Assembly: GCF_013912375.1 (NCBI RefSeq) | Contig: NZ_JACETV010000008.1 | Coordinates: forward strand, 62,001-126,000 | Origin: Emticicia sp. BO119 | Lineage (GTDB): Bacteria > Bacteroidota > Bacteroidia > Cytophagales > Spirosomataceae | Direction of reading: 5' to 3' | DNA: 64,000 nucleotides | Part shown: one piece after another, positions 42,924 to 50,696 of the stretch | Position numbering within the stretch: the first letter of the stretch is position 1 | Layout: each line of letters opens with the position of its first letter | Program-made: the position numbers and the translations under genes | The notes under the pieces: generated by a model | The model's database searches: none | The model's input: the letters and a program-made list of their open reading frames with translations, nothing else | What the model was told of the DNA's origin: nothing

Positions 42924-43934
42924 ATGAAAACTATCCTATTATTTCTATTACTCCCTACCTGCCTTTTTGCACAGATTGGCACAAAAGTACAGGCTAACAA
43001 AACATCTCTGACTGGTAAATGGACAAATAACCAGTTCGGTTTCGCTATGATACTTCAACTCAACGCTGATGCCACCGGAACATTTGACGAAGAGAAGATT
43101 ACTTATAGTACTAACGCAACTACGATTTCAATGAAGCAAGACGGCGAAACAACGAATTACAGGTATATATTGCAAAACGGCCAGTTAACCCTTTCAGGTG
43201 GGGATTTAGATGCTCCAATCACTTTTAATAAAGAAGATGCTCCCTCAAATATGGCAGCGCAAAAGCCTTCTTCAGCCAATCAACAGCCTAAATCTAATGG
43301 TGTATCTATCACAGGTACATGGTCGGGTAATGGAGAAACCATGATTTTTCAGGCAGGTGGACAAGGCTCGTATAATGGTGTAGGGTTTCAGTATAGTATA
43401 TCAGGTAATAATATCTCTATTACTGGTGCCACAGGTACCACTACTTTACAATATACTGTCAATGGCAATTATCTCACTCTAAGTGGTAATGGTACTACTG
43501 CTATTCTACAAAAAGGCAAAGCAAATAGTACATCATCGGGCGGATATGGGCAAACACAAAGCGGAAACACAGTGAGTGGAGGTATTGACCAAAGCATTGT
43601 TGGCAAATGGTGCTGGGCTAATACTTCTTCTACTTACAGTAGCAGCTATAATAGTACTAAGTGTATTGTCATTAATGGAAATGGCACCTATGAATACTAT
43701 GCAGAAGGTTCAATAAGCGGCTATGGAGGTGGTGGTTATGGTGGATCAAACAGCCAGAATTCTGACAGAGGTACCTGGAAATTAGATGGGAACAGAATAC
43801 ACGTACAATCACAGGCAGAGGGTTATAAAGTTTACTCATTTGAAAAGCGAAATCACCCAAAGAATGGTGAGCCGATGATTGTAATTGATGGGGATACTTA
43901 TGTTACTTATTACAAAAAAGCTCCCTGGAGATGA
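42924..43934 (+). CDS. Secreted protein with three lipocalin-like domains
   Basis: A 336-residue protein with a signal peptide (1-16). Three beta-rich units start TGKWTNNQFG, TGTWSGNGE and VGKWCWAN. The first two have the pattern of short lipocalin-like/DUF5640-type domains (G-x-W ... G-x-Y ... L-x-G-x-G/D). Linkers are Ser/Gly/Gln-rich. The start lies one base after the stop before it, and its end overlaps the next start by 4 nt, so it is translationally coupled in the operon. Likely periplasmic or secreted. Function unknown. Confidence 0.78.
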   Translation: MKTILLFLLLPTCLFAQIGTKVQANKTSLTGKWTNNQFGFAMILQLNADATGTFDEEKITYSTNATTISMKQDGETTNYRYILQNGQLTLSGGDLDAPITFNKEDAPSNMAAQKPSSANQQPKSNGVSITGTWSGNGETMIFQAGGQGSYNGVGFQYSISGNNISITGATGTTTLQYTVNGNYLTLSGNGTTAILQKGKANSTSSGGYGQTQSGNTVSGGIDQSIVGKWCWANTSSTYSSSYNSTKCIVINGNGTYEYYAEGSISGYGGGGYGGSNSQNSDRGTWKLDGNRIHVQSQAEGYKVYSFEKRNHPKNGEPMIVIDGDTYVTYYKKAPWR

Positions 43935-44341
43935 GGCTTATCCAAAAACCGCAGTCCTTTTATAGCCGGAACAGTGCCCATATTATTTTAGGTGCGGGTA
44001 TGCTATTGTTAATTAGTGCAGTGTTTATATATGGTAGTCAATATATTTTCATAAAAAAGGCACATAAAACCGTTGGTATAGTAACTGGCTTTAGTTTGCC
44101 CAAAGGTAAGACATTAAAGAGACCAGTGATTGAATATTATACATCTGACCAGCAAAAACATGTTTACTATCATTCAGAGGGAACAAACCCTCCCAAATAT
44201 CATAAAGGTGAAAAAGTTAAAATTTACTACAACCCGTTGAATCCTGAAGATGCAAGTTTGGGTTACAGTTTCATTCCAATAATAATCCTGTGCATTTTCG
44301 GATTGGTGTTTACAGGTATTGGAATAGTAATGAACAGATAA
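43931..44341 (+). CDS. DUF3592 family membrane protein, copy 1
   Basis: A 136-residue protein with two membrane helices (about 18-38 and 112-132) around an extracytoplasmic beta-domain (KTVGIVTGFSLPKG ... GEKVKIYYNPLNPEDA), the DUF3592 layout. The ATGA overlap with the gene before shows coupling. A paralogue follows 85 nt later. Function unknown. Confidence 0.82.
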   Translation: MRLIQKPQSFYSRNSAHIILGAGMLLLISAVFIYGSQYIFIKKAHKTVGIVTGFSLPKGKTLKRPVIEYYTSDQQKHVYYHSEGTNPPKYHKGEKVKIYYNPLNPEDASLGYSFIPIIILCIFGLVFTGIGIVMNR

Positions 44342-44426
44342 TCTGATTAGCTGCCTTAGGTTTGCAAAAAATAATGCTGAATAGAAAAATAAGCTTCTTA
44401 TTATAACTAAAATTATTAATGAAATC

Positions 44427-44864
44427 ATGAAAAGAACAGATCCTCTCAGATATGTTATACTCCTTTTCTTGCTTATAGGAATTGGATTTCTTGGCGGAGC
44501 TATCTATACCTTTATATCCCATCGGAATTTTATGGAATCTGCCGTTAAAACTACCGGTCGAGTAATAAATCTGCATTCTAACAGAAAAGGTAGCAAAGCA
44601 CCAGTCATTGAGTTCAGCGATGCAAACGGGCAAGCCCATTTTTATTATCATAATGTTTATACTCAACCTTCTGCTTATGACTTAGGAGAAACGATAGACT
44701 TGTATTTTAACCCTGTAAATCCTGAAGATGCCACCTTGGGTGGTTTTTCGGCATTAACTGCTATTTTCGGTTTTATCGGATTTATTTTTACATTAATCTC
44801 GATTATTTTTATCAAGGTTTTCTGGAATCATCAAACAGCAGTAACACATCAAAAGCATTATTAG
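44427..44864 (+). CDS. DUF3592 family membrane protein, copy 2
   Basis: This 145-residue paralogue of the gene just upstream has the same two-helix plus beta-domain layout (TGRVINLHSNRKGSKAPVIEF ... GETIDLYFNPVNPEDATLGG). The shared NPxNPEDA(S/T)LG motif shows recent common origin, but the proteins are well diverged. Last gene of the operon that begins at 40514. Confidence 0.82.
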   Translation: MKRTDPLRYVILLFLLIGIGFLGGAIYTFISHRNFMESAVKTTGRVINLHSNRKGSKAPVIEFSDANGQAHFYYHNVYTQPSAYDLGETIDLYFNPVNPEDATLGGFSALTAIFGFIGFIFTLISIIFIKVFWNHQTAVTHQKHY

Positions 44865-44877
44865 TTGCTGTGGCGAA

Positions 44878-45018
44878 TTATCGTGATTTCCTGCCTTGTC
44901 TTTGAGATATTAAATTATTTCTGTGGTTTCTTTGCTCTTCACGCTCTAAGTGTAACCCGTAAGCAGAAACACACCCTAATGCAACAAATTGCGAAACTAT
45001 AAATAATACTACTATCAT
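44878..45018 (-). CDS. Small 46-residue single-helix protein
   Basis: A short frame with protein-like order: a hydrophobic helix at the start (MIVVLFIVSQFVALGCVSAY) followed by a very charged tail (LEREEQRNHRNNLISQRQGR). This is the layout of many small membrane proteins. It fills most of the 270-nt space between convergent operons. No family recognised. Whether it is translated is uncertain. Confidence 0.45.
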   Translation of the reverse strand: MIVVLFIVSQFVALGCVSAYGLHLEREEQRNHRNNLISQRQGRKSR

Positions 45019-45087
45019 GGTTTTCAATATTTTTATAATATAATAGGTATCAAAATATTTGCCAAGCCTGATAATAGCCTAAAAATC

Positions 45088-45119
45088 AATATTTTGGGGA
45101 AACAATTCCCCAAAATATT
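45088..45119 (-). terminator. Strong terminator of the YHYH / MORN / SCO operon
   Basis: A perfect 14-bp stem (45088-45101 with 45106-45119) with an ACAA loop and four G-C pairs. On the minus strand it lies 16 nt after the SCO stop and is followed by ATTGATTTTTA. Confidence 0.85.
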
Positions 45120-45134
45120 TTAAAATCTTTGATT

Positions 45135-45797
45135 TTAAACCCCTTCCGCTTTCAAGAGCTTAATATCCTGAATCATATTTTCTATATCTAAGGGTAAGGT
45201 AGCATTATACACACCTCTGATATAACCTTTTTTGTCGATCAGAAAAGCGTTTTCTGTATGCAGAAACCCTTTATTATCCTTCTGTAAACCTATTTCTTTT
45301 TCTGCAAAATAAGCTTGTCTGGCCAATCTATAAATTTGCGTTTTATCTCCTGTCAGCAAATGCCATTGCCGGGAGTCAATTTTCCAACGTTCGGCATATT
45401 TTTTCAGTTGGGCTACGCTATCCGTTGCAGGCATAACAGAATGAGACAGCAATACTATTTCTCTATCATTTTTAAAAGCTTCCTGCACAGTTAACAGGTT
45501 CTGGGTCATGGTGGGACAAATACTCGGACAGATTGTAAAAAAGAAATTAGCTATATAAATCTTATCCTTTATGTATTTATCCGAAATACATTTTCCTGAT
45601 TGGTCTGTAAACTGGAAATGACCGATAGTATGTCTCTGAATGGTCTTTAGTTGTGACTTCGTGTACCAATGAGGCGTTAAATCTGGTGAATTATAATAGG
45701 GTAAAGTTTCAGTTTCCGGTTTTTGGCAAGCCATCAGCCCCAAATACAAAAACAGGTAAGTGCAAACTCTGCATAAAAATACTCGATACGCTTTCAT
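45135..45797 (-). CDS. SCO1/SenC/PrrC family lipoprotein
   Basis: A 220-residue protein, probably lipid-anchored (lipobox GLMAC, Cys24). It has the copper motif C90-x3-C94 (TICPSICP) in a thioredoxin fold and the conserved His180 (GFLHTENAF). SCO proteins deliver copper to the CuA site of cytochrome oxidase or act as thiol-disulfide reductases. All three metal ligands are present. It is the last gene of an operon with YHYH and MORN-like lipoproteins, and its start lies inside the end of the MORN-like gene (89 nt overlap). Confidence 0.9.
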   Translation of the reverse strand: MKAYRVFLCRVCTYLFLYLGLMACQKPETETLPYYNSPDLTPHWYTKSQLKTIQRHTIGHFQFTDQSGKCISDKYIKDKIYIANFFFTICPSICPTMTQNLLTVQEAFKNDREIVLLSHSVMPATDSVAQLKKYAERWKIDSRQWHLLTGDKTQIYRLARQAYFAEKEIGLQKDNKGFLHTENAFLIDKKGYIRGVYNATLPLDIENMIQDIKLLKAEGV

Positions 45798-46410
45798 ACT
45801 TTACTTTTCTTTTAGGTTTTATAAAGGTATTATTTTCGAGTTCAGACATACAGTTTTTCACACCGGGTAGTCCGAATCGTCTACCATTTTTAATTACATA
45901 GTTTGATTTCAGGGTACCATCATCAAACCATGCCTGCTGATGTCCTTCTTCATGGCCTTTCAGATAATTGAATTGCTGAATCAATTTTCCATTAATTGCC
46001 CATGCTTGTTGTACACCCTCGTGTTCATCATTATTGAATTGGTAGATAAACTTAAGTTGGCCGTTTTCCCACCATGCCTGGTGTAGTCCTTCCTTTCTGC
46101 CTTTCACATAGAATCTTTGTTCTGCTAATATCCGGTCAGGATACCAGGTTTTGGAGTAGCCCTCTTCCCTACCCTCATAAAAAGGAATAACTCTGGCGGT
46201 ATCACCATTAGCGTATAATGAATATTGCCAGCCTGAAAAAGGTTTTTGCCAATAATAAAGCACTCCCTGGTTGTGAGCAAAGGCTGCATCATTTTCCAAA
46301 ACATAACTATCGGGTATTGCAATCTGTGCTGTCTGGAATTGGCTCGTTGTTGGGTTACAAGACCCGAGTAACAGGTATAAGCTACTGAGAAACAGTACCC
46401 GGCGAGCCAT
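45709..46410 (-). CDS. MORN-repeat lipoprotein (YwqK-like)
   Basis: A 233-residue protein with a lipobox LLGSC (Cys18), followed by about five MORN_2/YwqK-like repeats with the pattern (A/L)xxxWxxNG-x-(L/I)-x-x-x-x-x-(Y/F)-x-x-G-x-x-(E/H)-G. Automatic pipelines often call such proteins toxin-antitoxin YwqK antitoxins; nothing here supports a toxin system. Its last ~30 residues (from about PKRKVKYES) are encoded in the overlap with the SCO gene and may not be conserved. The start at 46410 (MARRVLFLSS) gives the best lipoprotein signal and overlaps the YHYH stop by 29 nt. Confidence 0.8.
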   Translation of the reverse strand: MARRVLFLSSLYLLLGSCNPTTSQFQTAQIAIPDSYVLENDAAFAHNQGVLYYWQKPFSGWQYSLYANGDTARVIPFYEGREEGYSKTWYPDRILAEQRFYVKGRKEGLHQAWWENGQLKFIYQFNNDEHEGVQQAWAINGKLIQQFNYLKGHEEGHQQAWFDDGTLKSNYVIKNGRRFGLPGVKNCMSELENNTFIKPKRKVKYESVSSIFMQSLHLPVFVFGADGLPKTGN

Positions 46411-47194
46411 AAAATCCGTTGCCATTGATATAAGGATCGGTTGAAGTGATATGATAATGATAGATTCCGTTAGGATAATCTTTTGTAGCATGCGAATGCC
46501 CATGAAAAGCATCTAAATCGCTATTAGAGACTGTTTTGCCATTTTCAGTAGGACCATAAACCGGGAAGCCATCTAAGAGGAAGCCAAGTAAAACATCTTT
46601 CCCCTTTTTGGCTGTCAGGTATGTAGGTTCTACATGATAGTGATATTGCCCTTGCTGCTGAGGATGCCCGTTATACTGATCGAAACTGTTGATCTCATTG
46701 GTTAATGGAGCTCTTTGAGCTGCATACTGGTTAAAGAAAGGAACACCATTCAACGAAACCCCTATTGGCCCTAAAGGTGTGGCTGTAGTGTTACTTGCTT
46801 TAACAGGATTAACCGGAATCTTGAAAGTCAGGTTCTGTGAGGCAATCCGGTTGGGATTCAGATTAAATCTTGCATTTGTTCCGTTGTAGGCTTCATACAT
46901 AGTGCTTGCCCATTGTGTGTCTTTATAATAAGGCGTTTTATGGTCGGGTAGTCCATTACTTTTAATGACTACAAAATTACCTTCTGTATATATCTGTAAA
47001 CTTGCATTAAATTGCTTGAAGACCTCTGGAATTGAGCCATTTGTGTTAGACAAAACGTTTTGTCCACCCGCAGTCTGATTCGGATTAGAAACTGTCTGCT
47101 GCTGCGTTGATCTATTATCAGGTAGGGGTGTATTTCCCTGACAAGCTAACAGATAATAACCTGCAATTATTAATAGTGAAAGTATCCTTTTCAT
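46382..47194 (-). CDS. YHYH domain lipoprotein
   Basis: A 270-residue lipoprotein (lipobox LLAC, Cys18). The YHYH domain has the signature GQYHYHVEP, GFLLDGFPVYGP and a second NGIYHYHIT. The many histidines (YHYH twice, HGHSH) suggest metal binding. The first gene of the YHYH / MORN / SCO operon; the SCO partner points to copper. The function of YHYH proteins is not established. Confidence 0.88.
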   Translation of the reverse strand: MKRILSLLIIAGYYLLACQGNTPLPDNRSTQQQTVSNPNQTAGGQNVLSNTNGSIPEVFKQFNASLQIYTEGNFVVIKSNGLPDHKTPYYKDTQWASTMYEAYNGTNARFNLNPNRIASQNLTFKIPVNPVKASNTTATPLGPIGVSLNGVPFFNQYAAQRAPLTNEINSFDQYNGHPQQQGQYHYHVEPTYLTAKKGKDVLLGFLLDGFPVYGPTENGKTVSNSDLDAFHGHSHATKDYPNGIYHYHITSTDPYINGNGFYGSPGTVSQ

Positions 47195-47251
47195 TGTCTG
47201 ATAAGATAGGGGTTATTTTTGAACGTTATTACATATACGAAATATTAGAGC

Positions 47252-47280
47252 CTTAGGAAGGGTTGTGACCCCTTCCTAAG
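47252..47280 (-). terminator. Terminator hairpin after the PepSY-like lipoprotein gene
   Basis: CTTAGGAAGGG (47252-47262) pairs with CCCTTCCTAAG (47270-47280), 11 bp with a 7-nt loop. It lies downstream of the gene ending at 47316 on the minus strand; the T-run is weak. Confidence 0.65.
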
Positions 47281-47315
47281 AAAAACGGGATTCAAATCGT
47301 CAATTATAAAAAAGC

Positions 47316-47948
47316 TTATTTTTTACCTTTTTTTGGTGGAGGTGGTAGTTCTTTTTGAAAGATTCCTGTGGCATCAAATAACAATCCTAATGGTTTGCTA
47401 TCTTTCTCTATTAATACATAATAGTTACCCTCTTTGTCTTTTCCTGCTTTTTTAAGGGTAGCGCCAGCATAGGTTTTGTTTATATAATCTGTAATAGTAG
47501 CTGGTAAAGTTGCTATATCTACTTCTGTTAGCTGTGGTGGTGCGGCCATTCCCTCACCATCCTGCTGCATTCCCTGTTGTGGAGGGGGAGGTAATTCTTT
47601 ATTAAATGTTCCATCTGAATTAAACAGTAAACCGATTGATTTTTCGTCTTTTTCGATCACAACATGAAAGTTACCCTCTTTATCTTTTCCTGCTTTTTTA
47701 AGAATTGCTCCAGCATAGGTTTTATTTATGTAATCTGTAATAGTGGCCGATAAATTACCTAAATCCACATTAGTTAATTGTGGCCTTTTTTGCGTAGAAT
47801 CACCTGGAGCTTGTCCTCTTAATCCATCAGTAATAGCATTTTCTGCGGCTGATATTGATTGAGAATCAAGTGGTGATAGAGTATCCTTATTACAGGCGGT
47901 CAGGTAAATGCTCAATAGAGCAGTTCCGAATAACATTAATTTTTTCAT
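47316..47948 (-). CDS. Lipoprotein with two PepSY-like repeats
   Basis: A 210-residue lipoprotein (lipobox YLTAC, Cys19). Two near-identical ~60-residue units begin LTNVDLGNLSATITDYINKT and LTEVDIATLPATITDYINKT, and both continue with the KKAGKDKEGN motif and end in ELPPPP. They resemble the PepSY-like/DUF2874 fold (beta-lactamase-inhibitor-like). The high similarity points to a recent internal duplication. It lies 185 nt downstream of the Spy-like gene on the same strand, so it may be part of the same envelope-stress group. Confidence 0.8.
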   Translation of the reverse strand: MKKLMLFGTALLSIYLTACNKDTLSPLDSQSISAAENAITDGLRGQAPGDSTQKRPQLTNVDLGNLSATITDYINKTYAGAILKKAGKDKEGNFHVVIEKDEKSIGLLFNSDGTFNKELPPPPQQGMQQDGEGMAAPPQLTEVDIATLPATITDYINKTYAGATLKKAGKDKEGNYYVLIEKDSKPLGLLFDATGIFQKELPPPPKKGKK

Positions 47949-48133
47949 TTGAATTGAAATTTAGAAGTGAAACGTTTAAAAGTAGCAAGCCGGCTTTACT
48001 TGTAAAGGTCAATTCATAGAGTCTGATTTTTTGTTTTATAAGGGTTTAGATGTAATAATGAAAAAAAACTTGCGCTGAAAATGAAATTTTCTAAAAAAAT
48101 TACAATCATTTAATAATCAATGTTTTAACTATA

Positions 48134-48628
48134 CTATCTATCGGGAGGCGGTGGGGCGTCAGGGTGTTCTCTACGTGGCGGAGGCCCTTGCCGATCCATT
48201 CCTCTTAAAACCTCTTCAATGATTTCATCAAACTTTTCCTTTTGCTGAGAAGTACATATTTGACGAACATCCCGAAAGTGCTTAAAGGTTAGTAAGTCTA
48301 ACTGACTTGCTTCAGTGCCGATGTCCAAAGCTCTTTTCCGGAGCTCATCGTCTGACAGGCTACTATCTGCAATTGATTTAAAAAAAGCTTCTTTCAGTAT
48401 TTTTATGTGTTCTCTGAGTGCCCTTGCCTTCAAGAAATGTTCTTCACGCATTACCCGATAGTCTTCTTTCTGTTTTTCATCAAAGTTTAATTCTTTTTCC
48501 AAGAAGAGTCTTTGTGGGGGGGGTTGTCTATGGGCAAAAAAAGTAAACCAGGCTATCATGCCCATATTAAGTACAACCAACACCGCAACAGCCACCCACA
48601 AAATCCTGAATCTGTTCGTATCTTTCAT
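48134..48628 (-). CDS. Spy/CpxP-like periplasmic protein, membrane-anchored
   Basis: A 164-residue protein with one N-terminal helix (about 8-30), then a helical periplasmic part with the two-helix pattern of Spy/CpxP/zinc-resistance proteins (LNFDEKQKEDYRVMREEHF ... LTFKHFRDVRQICTSQQKEKFDEII) and a Pro/Arg-rich tail (QGPPPRREHPDAPPPPDR). It is probably a metal- or stress-responsive chaperone-like protein. The ATG at 48628 is chosen; it lies 8 nt after the stop of the anti-sigma-like gene and is in the same operon. Confidence 0.82.
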   Translation of the reverse strand: MKDTNRFRILWVAVAVLVVLNMGMIAWFTFFAHRQPPPQRLFLEKELNFDEKQKEDYRVMREEHFLKARALREHIKILKEAFFKSIADSSLSDDELRKRALDIGTEASQLDLLTFKHFRDVRQICTSQQKEKFDEIIEEVLRGMDRQGPPPRREHPDAPPPPDR

Positions 48629-48635
48629 AAGCTCA

Positions 48636-48959
48636 TTATTTTGAATCAACTTCATCAATGGTCAGCCCATATTCTTCGGCAAATGACCCCGCATTCTGTT
48701 CGTCCCGGCCGTAATCATTTCTTTTTGAATAGTTAATAGCCATGCCAATATTTAATAAGATAATAATCGCTAAACCTGACCATATTAAAGCAGGTTTCAA
48801 GACCCATCGAGGTAGTCTCTCTGTTTGCTGCTGCATTCTCGCCTGCAAGCGGGTATAGAAAAAGGGGTTAGGCTCTGCTCTCTGGAGTTCATCTAAAACC
48901 TTTAAGGTCTGGTCTGCTTTCCGCTCAGCTCTTTCTGTATTCTTCATTATTCCCGGCAT
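48636..48959 (-). CDS. Probable anti-sigma factor partner (single-helix protein)
   Basis: A 107-residue protein with a cytoplasmic N-terminal part (RADQTLKVLDELQRAEPNPFFYTRLQARM), one membrane helix (about 52-73) and an acidic periplasmic tail. It starts directly after the stop of the ECF sigma gene, with no gap, the usual place of an anti-sigma factor. The PNPFFYTRLQARM motif is shared with Bacteroidota proteins found beside ECF sigma genes. There is no zinc (ZAS) motif. An alternative ATG four codons on has a GGGAAT before it. Confidence 0.75.
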   Translation of the reverse strand: MPGIMKNTERAERKADQTLKVLDELQRAEPNPFFYTRLQARMQQQTERLPRWVLKPALIWSGLAIIILLNIGMAINYSKRNDYGRDEQNAGSFAEEYGLTIDEVDSK

Positions 48960-49538
48960 TTATATTTCTTCATTCATGTAATACTCTTTTAATAGCTTCC
49001 TCAGAATTGTTCTGGCTCTGAATAAAAGAGATTCAACCGATGAAAGTGATACTTGCATCACTTCCGCAATTTCCTGATAACTTAAGCCCTCAATATTACA
49101 AAGAGTAAAAGCTACCTTCTGGTTATCAGGTAGTTTATCTATAGCTTTAAATAAGACCTTGCCCCGCTCTTTGTTTTCCAATTCAATACCTGGATGCTCA
49201 AATGTTGCCGGATGATGGATTGCTTCATTATCCTGGCCAAATAAGCTTGTAAAAAAAGCAAATCTTTTGGCTGTCTTTTGCTTCCTATAGGCTTCCAAAG
49301 CTTTTGTTGTCGCAATTCTGTATATCCATGTTGATAATTTAGCCTCACCTCTGAATAGTTGAATTGATTCATATACTTCTATAAAAACCTCCTGCGAAAT
49401 ATCCTCTGCGTCGTCTGTATTCTGCAAGATAGACAACACCGTATTAAACACCTTGTTCTGAAATGTTTCTACAAGATGACGAAAGGCAAACTCAGAGCCA
49501 TTTTTAAGGTCTATAATCAGTGCTTTTTCTTCCAACAA
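48960..49538 (-). CDS. ECF-type RNA polymerase sigma factor
   Basis: A 192-residue sigma factor. Region 2 is at about 15-85 (DAEDISQEVFIEVYESIQLF, LSTWIYRIATTKALEAYRK) and region 4 at about 125-185 (LPDNQKVAFTLCNIEGLSYQEIAEVMQVSLSSVESLLFRAR). First gene of an operon with an anti-sigma-like and a Spy-like gene, so it probably responds to an envelope or metal signal. Target promoters are unknown; the operon itself is the usual first target. Confidence 0.92.
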   Translation of the reverse strand: MLEEKALIIDLKNGSEFAFRHLVETFQNKVFNTVLSILQNTDDAEDISQEVFIEVYESIQLFRGEAKLSTWIYRIATTKALEAYRKQKTAKRFAFFTSLFGQDNEAIHHPATFEHPGIELENKERGKVLFKAIDKLPDNQKVAFTLCNIEGLSYQEIAEVMQVSLSSVESLLFRARTILRKLLKEYYMNEEI

Positions 49539-49803
49539 GCGCGGTTTTATTGCTTACAATAATTTAGATGCGGAATTTAGAGAAAACTTGCGGACTATAT
49601 TAAATTTTTTCTTTTATTAAAGAACCCTTCTTTCACTTCCGTGCTTTTTCCCAAATCTGAACTGTAAAAAAGTCTTATGAAACTTTCAGAATAATTAGTT
49701 TCAACAAAACGTTGCATGGCGTCGAAATGACTTATTTTACTCCTAAAATCAATAATTTTCAATTATCTTGCGTACAAGGTGTTTACTTATTTAAAATTAC
49801 CCA

Positions 49804-50691
49804 ATGAAAAATTTTTATTTCATCACTCTATTTCTTGGAACCATCATGCAGTCTATGGCTCAAACAGGCACATCAGAACAGCTAAAGAAGACCATTGAGG
49901 CAAAACTCAGTACAGTTGAGGGAGAATTTGCCTTAGCCTTTAAAGACTTACAGACAGGGCAAACGCTATTTATCAATGAAAAAGACAATTTTCATGCGGC
50001 AAGCACCATGAAAACGCCGGTGATGATAGAGATTTTTAAGCAGGCAAGAGCCGGGAAATTTAAATTATCAGATTCGATTGTAGTAAAAAATGAGTTTAAA
50101 AGTATAGTTGATAGCAGCCCATTTAGCCTGGATATTACTGACGATAGCGCCGATGAAATGTATAAGAAAATAGGCAAGAAAATGACTATCTACGACCTTA
50201 CTTATCAGATGATTATCGTAAGCAGCAATTTAGCTACCAATATTCTGATTGACTTGGTAGATGCTAAAAAAGCTAATGCTACCATGCGGACATTAGGTGC
50301 TGATGATATTCAGGTATTGCGTGGCGTTGAGGATAGCAAGGCATTCAAATTAGGCATGAACAATACCGTTACGGCTTACGATCTGATGACGATTTTTGAA
50401 AAACTTGCCCAGAAAAAAGTAGTGAGTGAGCAAGATTCAGAGGATATGATTGAGATTTTACTCGATCAGAAATTCAGAGAAAAAATTCCTGCAAAGTTGC
50501 CCAAAGAAGTAAAAGTAGCTCATAAAACAGGTTCCATTACTGGTGTTCAAAATGACTCGGGGATTGTGTATCTGCCCGATGGAAGAAAATATGTTTTAGT
50601 TCTGCTTTCAAGAAAACTGAAAGATGAGAAAAAAGGTATTGATGCCTTCGCAGATATATCTCGAATGATTTATGATAGTCTTCAATACTGA
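49804..50691 (+). CDS. Class A beta-lactamase-related serine hydrolase
   Basis: A 295-residue secreted protein (signal peptide 1-19). Active-site motifs of serine beta-lactamases/penicillin-binding proteins are present: Ser67-T-M-Lys70, the S-x-N motif S140-S-N142, and K241-T-G-S. In the omega-loop region RGVED (R173-E176) and later LGMNNT stand where class A enzymes have the deacylating Glu166 and ELN, with different spacing. It may therefore be a weak or non-canonical lactamase or another serine hydrolase. Resistance cannot be inferred. Single gene, convergent with uvrC. Confidence 0.85.
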   Translation: MKNFYFITLFLGTIMQSMAQTGTSEQLKKTIEAKLSTVEGEFALAFKDLQTGQTLFINEKDNFHAASTMKTPVMIEIFKQARAGKFKLSDSIVVKNEFKSIVDSSPFSLDITDDSADEMYKKIGKKMTIYDLTYQMIIVSSNLATNILIDLVDAKKANATMRTLGADDIQVLRGVEDSKAFKLGMNNTVTAYDLMTIFEKLAQKKVVSEQDSEDMIEILLDQKFREKIPAKLPKEVKVAHKTGSITGVQNDSGIVYLPDGRKYVLVLLSRKLKDEKKGIDAFADISRMIYDSLQY

Positions 50692-50696
50692 TAAGA

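Noticed and set aside
43931-44864. Recent tandem duplication of the DUF3592 genes as a mobile-element trace
   Set aside because: The paralogues are well diverged and there are no flanking repeats or transposase remains.
45709-46410. Toxin-antitoxin system suggested by the YwqK-like repeats
   Set aside because: The protein is a lipoprotein of MORN_2 repeats in an operon with YHYH and SCO genes; no toxin-like partner is present.
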